A stretch of 10,380 nucleotides of DNA from Rohdeia sp044358925 (GTDB taxonomy: Bacteria; Planctomycetota; UBA1135; GCA-002686595), in contig JBIKNC010000159.1 in the NCBI GenBank assembly GCA_044358925.1, positions 1 to 10,380 of the forward strand. The letters are read 5' to 3'. The notes under the pieces were generated by a model. It worked only from the letters and a program-made list of their open reading frames with translations, had not been told where the DNA came from and did not search any database. Within the stretch, counting starts at the first letter, position 1. Each line of letters opens with the position of its first letter. Both the position numbers and the translations under genes were made by a program. This document shows, piece after piece, positions 7,109 to 10,380 of the stretch.

Positions 7109-7888
7109 TCACTCACTCCCCAACGCGACACCGAGTGCGACGAGTTGTCGCTCCGCTTGCGGCGCCCAGCCGCGATTCGCGATCGGACTGGCGGGACTCG
7201 GGTGGAGGATCGTGCCGAGGGTGCGCCCGTGACCCGCGGGCAGCGCCGAGCGCGCTCGATCGAGAGCGAAGCGGCCGACCCCGATCACGAAGCGCGGGTC
7301 GATCAGCTCGACGACCTGCACGAGCGCGCGGTCGCACACCGCGTACAACGCGTCGCGCTCCGCCGCCGGCAGCTTGTCGGGCGTGCGATTGCGGCCGCCC
7401 TCCTCGAGGAAGGCGAGCGGGCAGTAGTTCCACACGAAGAAGCGCTCGAAGAAGCGCTCCGGCGTCCCGAAGCGCTCCTTCGCCCAGCCCCACACGCGGC
7501 GACCGCTGACTTCGCTGCGTGTGCACGCGAACCCCTCGACGGGCCGCGCCGCGAACGCTGCGCGCGGCGTGCGCACACCGCCGTCGATGCCGAGCCACTC
7601 GCGGACCGCCGCGACTTCACCGAACGGCACGCCCGTCTGCACCATCCCGAACGGGCCGGGATTCATGCCCAGGAGGAGCGCGGTCGGCCGCGCACGCGCC
7701 CACTTCGCGAGGTACGCCGTCGCCGCTTCGCGTGCATAGTCGAGCGGGTCGTACACGTGTGCGACGGGCTCGCCGAAGCGGAGCCGGGCGCAGGCCGCCG
7801 AGAGTTCCTCGACGACCGTCACGAGCCCGGCGACCAGTCGCTCGCGCTCCTTCCGCATCTCGTCCGCGCCACGTGCGTTCGCTCGCAT
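7109..7888 (-). CDS. SMUG1-like uracil-DNA glycosylase
   Basis: The 259-residue product should remove uracil, and probably oxidised pyrimidines such as 5-hydroxymethyluracil, from DNA at the start of base excision repair. It carries the family 3 (SMUG1) signatures: GMNPGPFGMVQTGVPFGEV at 74-92 with catalytic-type Asn76, VSGRRVWGW at 127-135, FVWNYCPLAF at 151-160 with base-recognition Asn154, GRNRTPDKLPAAERD at 165-179, and HPSPASPIANRGW at 229-241 with catalytic-type His229. Recalled human SMUG1 has HPSPRNPQANKGW at the last motif, so the intercalating Arg is Ala233 here. The product is close to the vertebrate enzyme in length. Either ATG 7888 or ATG 7858 (Met11, preceded by a GGACGAG-like purine stretch) could be the start; the longer form has no ribosome site. 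It lies 97 nt upstream of the repressor on the same strand, but the operator between them argues for separate transcription. Confidence 0.93.
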   Translation of the reverse strand: MRANARGADEMRKERERLVAGLVTVVEELSAACARLRFGEPVAHVYDPLDYAREAATAYLAKWARARPTALLLGMNPGPFGMVQTGVPFGEVAAVREWLGIDGGVRTPRAAFAARPVEGFACTRSEVSGRRVWGWAKERFGTPERFFERFFVWNYCPLAFLEEGGRNRTPDKLPAAERDALYAVCDRALVQVVELIDPRFVIGVGRFALDRARSALPAGHGRTLGTILHPSPASPIANRGWAPQAERQLVALGVALGSE

Positions 7889-7974
7889 CGGCGCAGCGTA
7901 GCGGCGCGCTGCTGCGCCGGATCGCCGCGCTATCGTGCGCGCTCCCGTCCCCCGCGCCCCTCACGGCAATTCAC
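7889..7974. promoter_or_regulatory. Divergent intergenic region with a 9-bp inverted repeat
   Basis: This 86-nt gap separates two divergent genes and must hold both of their promoters. CGGCGCAGC (7889-7897) and GCTGCGCCG (7911-7919) form a perfect inverted repeat around a 13-nt loop, directly abutting the longer glycosylase start. A TATCGT hexamer at 7931-7936 could be a -10 for the plus-strand gene, but I see no matching -35. No ribosome site precedes the plus-strand ATG at 7975. The repeat may be an operator, a leader hairpin or chance in GC-rich DNA. Confidence 0.35.
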
Positions 7975-10266
7975 ATGCGCGTCGCCTGCATCGGTGGTGG
8001 TCCCGCCGGCCTCTACTTCGCCCTGCTCCTGAAGGCCCGCGTCCCGAGCGCCCACATCGAGGTCTTCGAACGCAACCGCGCGGACGACACGTTCGGTTGG
8101 GGCGTGGTCTTCTCCGACGAGACGCTCGGCAACTTCGAAGTCGCCGACGCGCCCACCTACCGCGCGATTCGCGAGGGCTTCGTCGGTTGGACCGACATCG
8201 AGAACCACTACGGCGGCCAGGTCGTGCGTTCGACCGGCCACGGCTTCGTCGGAACGCCGCGCCGCGAACTGCTGCGCATCCTGCAGGAGCGCTGCCGCGA
8301 GCTCGGCGTGATCGTGCACTTCCAGCGCGACGTCGACCTCGAAGAGGTGCGCGCGAAGTACGACCTGGTCGTTGCCGCCGACGGCATCAACAGTCAGGTC
8401 CGACAGAAGCTCGCGCACGTCTTCGAACCGAGGATCGAGCTGCGCTCGTGCCGCTTCGCGTGGCTCGGCACGACGCTGCCGATGGACGCTTTCACGTTCG
8501 TCTTCCACGAGGACGCCGCGGGCCTGTTCATGGTGCACGCCTATCCGTTCCAGCGCACAGAGGACGGCGGCACGCTCGGCACGTGGATCGTCGAGTGCCA
8601 CGAGGACACGTGGCGGCGCGCCGGTTTCGATCGCCACACGCCCGACGCGGCCGGCGAAGCTGCGACGGTTGCGAAGTGTGAGCGCATCTTCGCGCCGTAC
8701 CTGCGCGGCCACCCGCTGCTCGCGAACCGGTCTCTTTGGCGCCAGTTCCCGAACATCGTCAACACACGCTGGCACGACGACAAGGTCGTGCTGCTCGGCG
8801 ACGCCGCGCACTCGGCGCACTTCTCGATCGGCTCGGGGACGAAGCTCGCGATGGAGGACTCGATCGCGCTGATCGATGCCCTCGAGAAGCACCACTACCG
8901 CATGTCGCCGCAGGTCCTCGCGGACTATCAGACGGCGCGTTACGTCGACACGCTGAAGATCCAACGCGCCGCGCAGACCAGTCTCGAGTGGTTCGAGAAC
9001 GCGCGCCGCTACACGAAACAGCCGCCGCTGCAGTTCATGTTCAACCTCATGACGCGCAGCAAGAAGATCACGTACGACAACCTGGCGCTGCGCGATCCGA
9101 AGCTGGTCGAGCGCGCCACCGAGGAGTTCTGGCGCGGCTCCACGAGCGGAGTGCCGGCCGTCGGCCCCGCACAACCGCCCGCGTACAAGCCGATCACGTT
9201 GCGCGGACTCACGCTCCACAACCGCATCGCCGTCTCGCCGATGTGCATGTACTCGGCCGTCGACGGAACGCCGAACGACTGGCACCTCGTGCACCTGGGT
9301 TCACGCGCCGTCGGAGGCGCTGCGCTCGTCATCAGCGAGATGACGAACGTCGAGGCCGACGGCCGCATCTCGCCCGGTTGCGCCGGTCTGTGGAACGACG
9401 CACACGTCGCCGCGTGGAAACGCGTCACCGACTTCGTGCACACGCACAGCGCCGCGAAGATCGGCGTGCAGATCGCGCACGCGGGCCGCAAGGCGAGCTG
9501 CGCACTTTCATGGGAGGGCGGCCAGCCGCTGAAGGGCGCCGCCGCCTGGCCGATCATCGGTCCGTCCGCCGATCCGTTCGCGCCCGGCCATCCGGTGCCG
9601 AAGCAGATGGACGAGCGCGACATGGCGCGGATCGAGGCCGCGTTCGTGCAGAGCACCAAGCTCGCACTCGCCGCCGGCTTCGATCTGATCGAGCTGCACA
9701 TGGCGCACGGCTATCTGCTCTCGAGCTTCCTCTCGCCCGCGTCGAACAAGCGCACCGACGAGTACGGCGGCAGCGTCGAGAACCGCATGCGTTATCCGCT
9801 GCGCGTGTTGAAGGCCGTGCGCGCCGCATTGCCTGCGTCGTTCCCGCTCGCCGTCCGCATCTCCGCGAGCGACTGGGTCGACGAATCACCCGACCTCGAC
9901 GAAGGCATGACCGTCGAGGACGCCGTGATCGTCACGCGCGCGTTGATCGCGAACGGCTGCGACCTCGTCGACGTGTCGACCGGCGGCAACACGCCGCTGT
10001 CCAAACCGATCTACGGGCGCATGTACCAGGTCCCGTTCGCCGACCGCATCCGCGCCGAGACCGGCGCCGTCGTCATGACGGTCGGCGCAATCGAATCGAT
10101 CGACCACGCGAACACCGTGATCGGCGCGGGCCGCGCCGACATGTGTGCGATCGCTCGCGGCCACTTGAGCGATCCCTACATGTCGTTGCGCGGAGCGATC
10201 GAGCACGAGGTGAGCACGCACCCGTGGCCGAAGCAGTACCTGGCGGTGCGCCCGCGCATGGGCTGA
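7975..10266 (+). CDS. Bifunctional salicylyl-CoA 5-hydroxylase / aminobenzoyl-CoA monooxygenase-reductase type enzyme (FAD monooxygenase + Old Yellow Enzyme)
   Basis: The 763-residue product fuses two flavoenzymes, matching the usual length (about 765) of the bifunctional salicylyl-CoA 5-hydroxylase/oxidoreductase family. Residues 1 to about 395 are a class A flavin monooxygenase: FAD-binding GGGPAG (7-12), ribose-binding Glu32, ADGINS (Asp136-Gly137), and GDAAHSAHFSIGSG (275-288). Residues 404 to the end are a YqjM-like Old Yellow Enzyme: PMCMYS (422-427, with the class's Cys424 and Tyr426), AHAGRK (His502), HMAHGY (575-580), and DEYGGS (595-600). Known relatives hydroxylate a CoA-bound aromatic ring at C5 with NAD(P)H and O2 (salicylyl-CoA to gentisyl-CoA), or also reduce the ring (2-aminobenzoyl-CoA, Azoarcus). 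Which substrate applies here cannot be read. ATG 7975 places the GxGxxG motif at the N-terminus as in the family; the open frame extends further upstream but without a recognisable domain. No CoA ligase or beta-oxidation partner is within the window. Confidence 0.93.
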   Translation: MRVACIGGGPAGLYFALLLKARVPSAHIEVFERNRADDTFGWGVVFSDETLGNFEVADAPTYRAIREGFVGWTDIENHYGGQVVRSTGHGFVGTPRRELLRILQERCRELGVIVHFQRDVDLEEVRAKYDLVVAADGINSQVRQKLAHVFEPRIELRSCRFAWLGTTLPMDAFTFVFHEDAAGLFMVHAYPFQRTEDGGTLGTWIVECHEDTWRRAGFDRHTPDAAGEAATVAKCERIFAPYLRGHPLLANRSLWRQFPNIVNTRWHDDKVVLLGDAAHSAHFSIGSGTKLAMEDSIALIDALEKHHYRMSPQVLADYQTARYVDTLKIQRAAQTSLEWFENARRYTKQPPLQFMFNLMTRSKKITYDNLALRDPKLVERATEEFWRGSTSGVPAVGPAQPPAYKPITLRGLTLHNRIAVSPMCMYSAVDGTPNDWHLVHLGSRAVGGAALVISEMTNVEADGRISPGCAGLWNDAHVAAWKRVTDFVHTHSAAKIGVQIAHAGRKASCALSWEGGQPLKGAAAWPIIGPSADPFAPGHPVPKQMDERDMARIEAAFVQSTKLALAAGFDLIELHMAHGYLLSSFLSPASNKRTDEYGGSVENRMRYPLRVLKAVRAALPASFPLAVRISASDWVDESPDLDEGMTVEDAVIVTRALIANGCDLVDVSTGGNTPLSKPIYGRMYQVPFADRIRAETGAVVMTVGAIESIDHANTVIGAGRADMCAIARGHLSDPYMSLRGAIEHEVSTHPWPKQYLAVRPRMG

Positions 10267-10277
10267 GCCAACCGCTG

Positions 10278-10300
10278 TTGACGGGTACGGTGTCAGACAC
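10278..10300 (+). repeat. Short palindromic repeat, copy 2
   Basis: This element reads TTGACGGGTACG then GTGTCAGACAC and starts 11 nt after the stop codon of the flavoenzyme gene. It matches the element at 99-77 at 20 of 23 positions. Two of the three differences form a paired change (C to T in one arm, G to A in the other) that keeps the palindrome. In both copies the TTGAC end faces the upstream gene. No T-run follows. Confidence 0.6.
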
Positions 10301-10365
10301 GGATCCGCCACGGCGCGCGGGAAGTGCGGAACGGCATGCACGGATGGTCGGCTGCGTTCCTTCGT

Positions 10366-10380
10366 CGGCGCGCAGCGCCG
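10366..10380. other. Small hairpin at the window edge
   Basis: CGGCGC (10366-10371) and GCGCCG (10375-10380) form a perfect 6-bp stem with a 3-nt loop, 100 nt beyond the flavoenzyme stop. The stem could continue past the window. Apart from this hairpin and the 23-nt repeat, the 114-nt tail (10267-10380) shows no supported gene. It could be part of a terminator or chance. Confidence 0.2.

Noticed and set aside
7519..7974. N-terminal extension of the flavoenzyme to 915 residues
   Set aside because: The extension is Arg/Pro/Ser/Ala-rich, runs antisense to the glycosylase gene, and the FAD GxGxxG motif belongs near the N-terminus.
7930..9294. A 454-codon minus-strand open frame opposite the flavin monooxygenase
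   Set aside because: Antisense shadow of a gene with strong FAD-binding and Old Yellow Enzyme motifs; its product is not domain-like.
7109..10266. A defence island or novel immune system built from the glycosylase and flavoenzyme
   Set aside because: Both are recognisable repair and catabolic enzymes on opposite strands, with no nuclease, sensor or mobile-element context to support a defence role.
9886..10341. Minus-strand open frame spanning the right intergenic region
   Set aside because: It runs mostly antisense to the Old Yellow Enzyme domain, has no domain of its own, and crosses the 23-nt repeat.

Overview
The window is GC-rich, densely coding DNA with strongly GC-biased third codon positions, which is why long stop-free shadows run opposite every real gene. 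It encodes a tripartite efflux system with an outer-membrane component, so the host is a diderm (Gram-negative-type) bacterium. A bacterial SMUG1-type uracil-DNA glycosylase and short dispersed palindromic repeats would fit Planctomycetota or a similar high-GC environmental lineage. That placement is a weak inference; no rRNA or marker gene is present. I see no tRNA, rRNA, CRISPR array, insertion sequence or prophage.

Layout, left to right: (1) 1-95, non-coding, with a perfect 19-bp inverted repeat (1-41) and a 23-nt palindromic repeat (77-99) that contains the stop codon of the next gene. (2) 96-7011, a minus-strand operon read right to left: TetR-family repressor (7011-6319), periplasmic adaptor (6322-5129), and one 1678-codon gene (5132-96) that fuses an RND inner-membrane pump to a TolC-type outer-membrane factor. 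Both gene junctions are 4-bp ATGA overlaps. (3) 7012-7108, the control region, with three alternating TCAATCG half-sites over a -35-like TTGAAA, and a -10-like box so close to the GTG start that the transcript may be leaderless. (4) 7888-7109, a SMUG1-like uracil-DNA glycosylase, also on the minus strand. (5) 7889-7974, a short divergent intergenic region with a 9-bp inverted repeat. (6) 7975-10266, plus strand, a fused flavin monooxygenase/Old Yellow Enzyme of the salicylyl-CoA 5-hydroxylase / 2-aminobenzoyl-CoA monooxygenase-reductase type. (7) 10267-10380, non-coding, with a second copy of the 23-nt repeat and a small hairpin at the window edge.

Functionally, the repressor probably binds the palindromes in front of its own gene and controls itself, the adaptor and the pump together. 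The adaptor would join the RND trimer to the outer-membrane channel to expel an unknown compound. The most unusual feature is the RND-outer-membrane-factor fusion. A hydrophobic segment ending in a canonical lipobox (LVSC, Cys1134) sits exactly at the domain boundary, so signal peptidase II could cut the polyprotein into a pump and an outer-membrane lipoprotein. An out-of-frame GTGA at the same boundary gives a competing history: two overlapping genes joined by an indel. The glycosylase (DNA repair) and the CoA-thioester aromatic enzyme (catabolism) have no evident link to the pump beyond adjacency.
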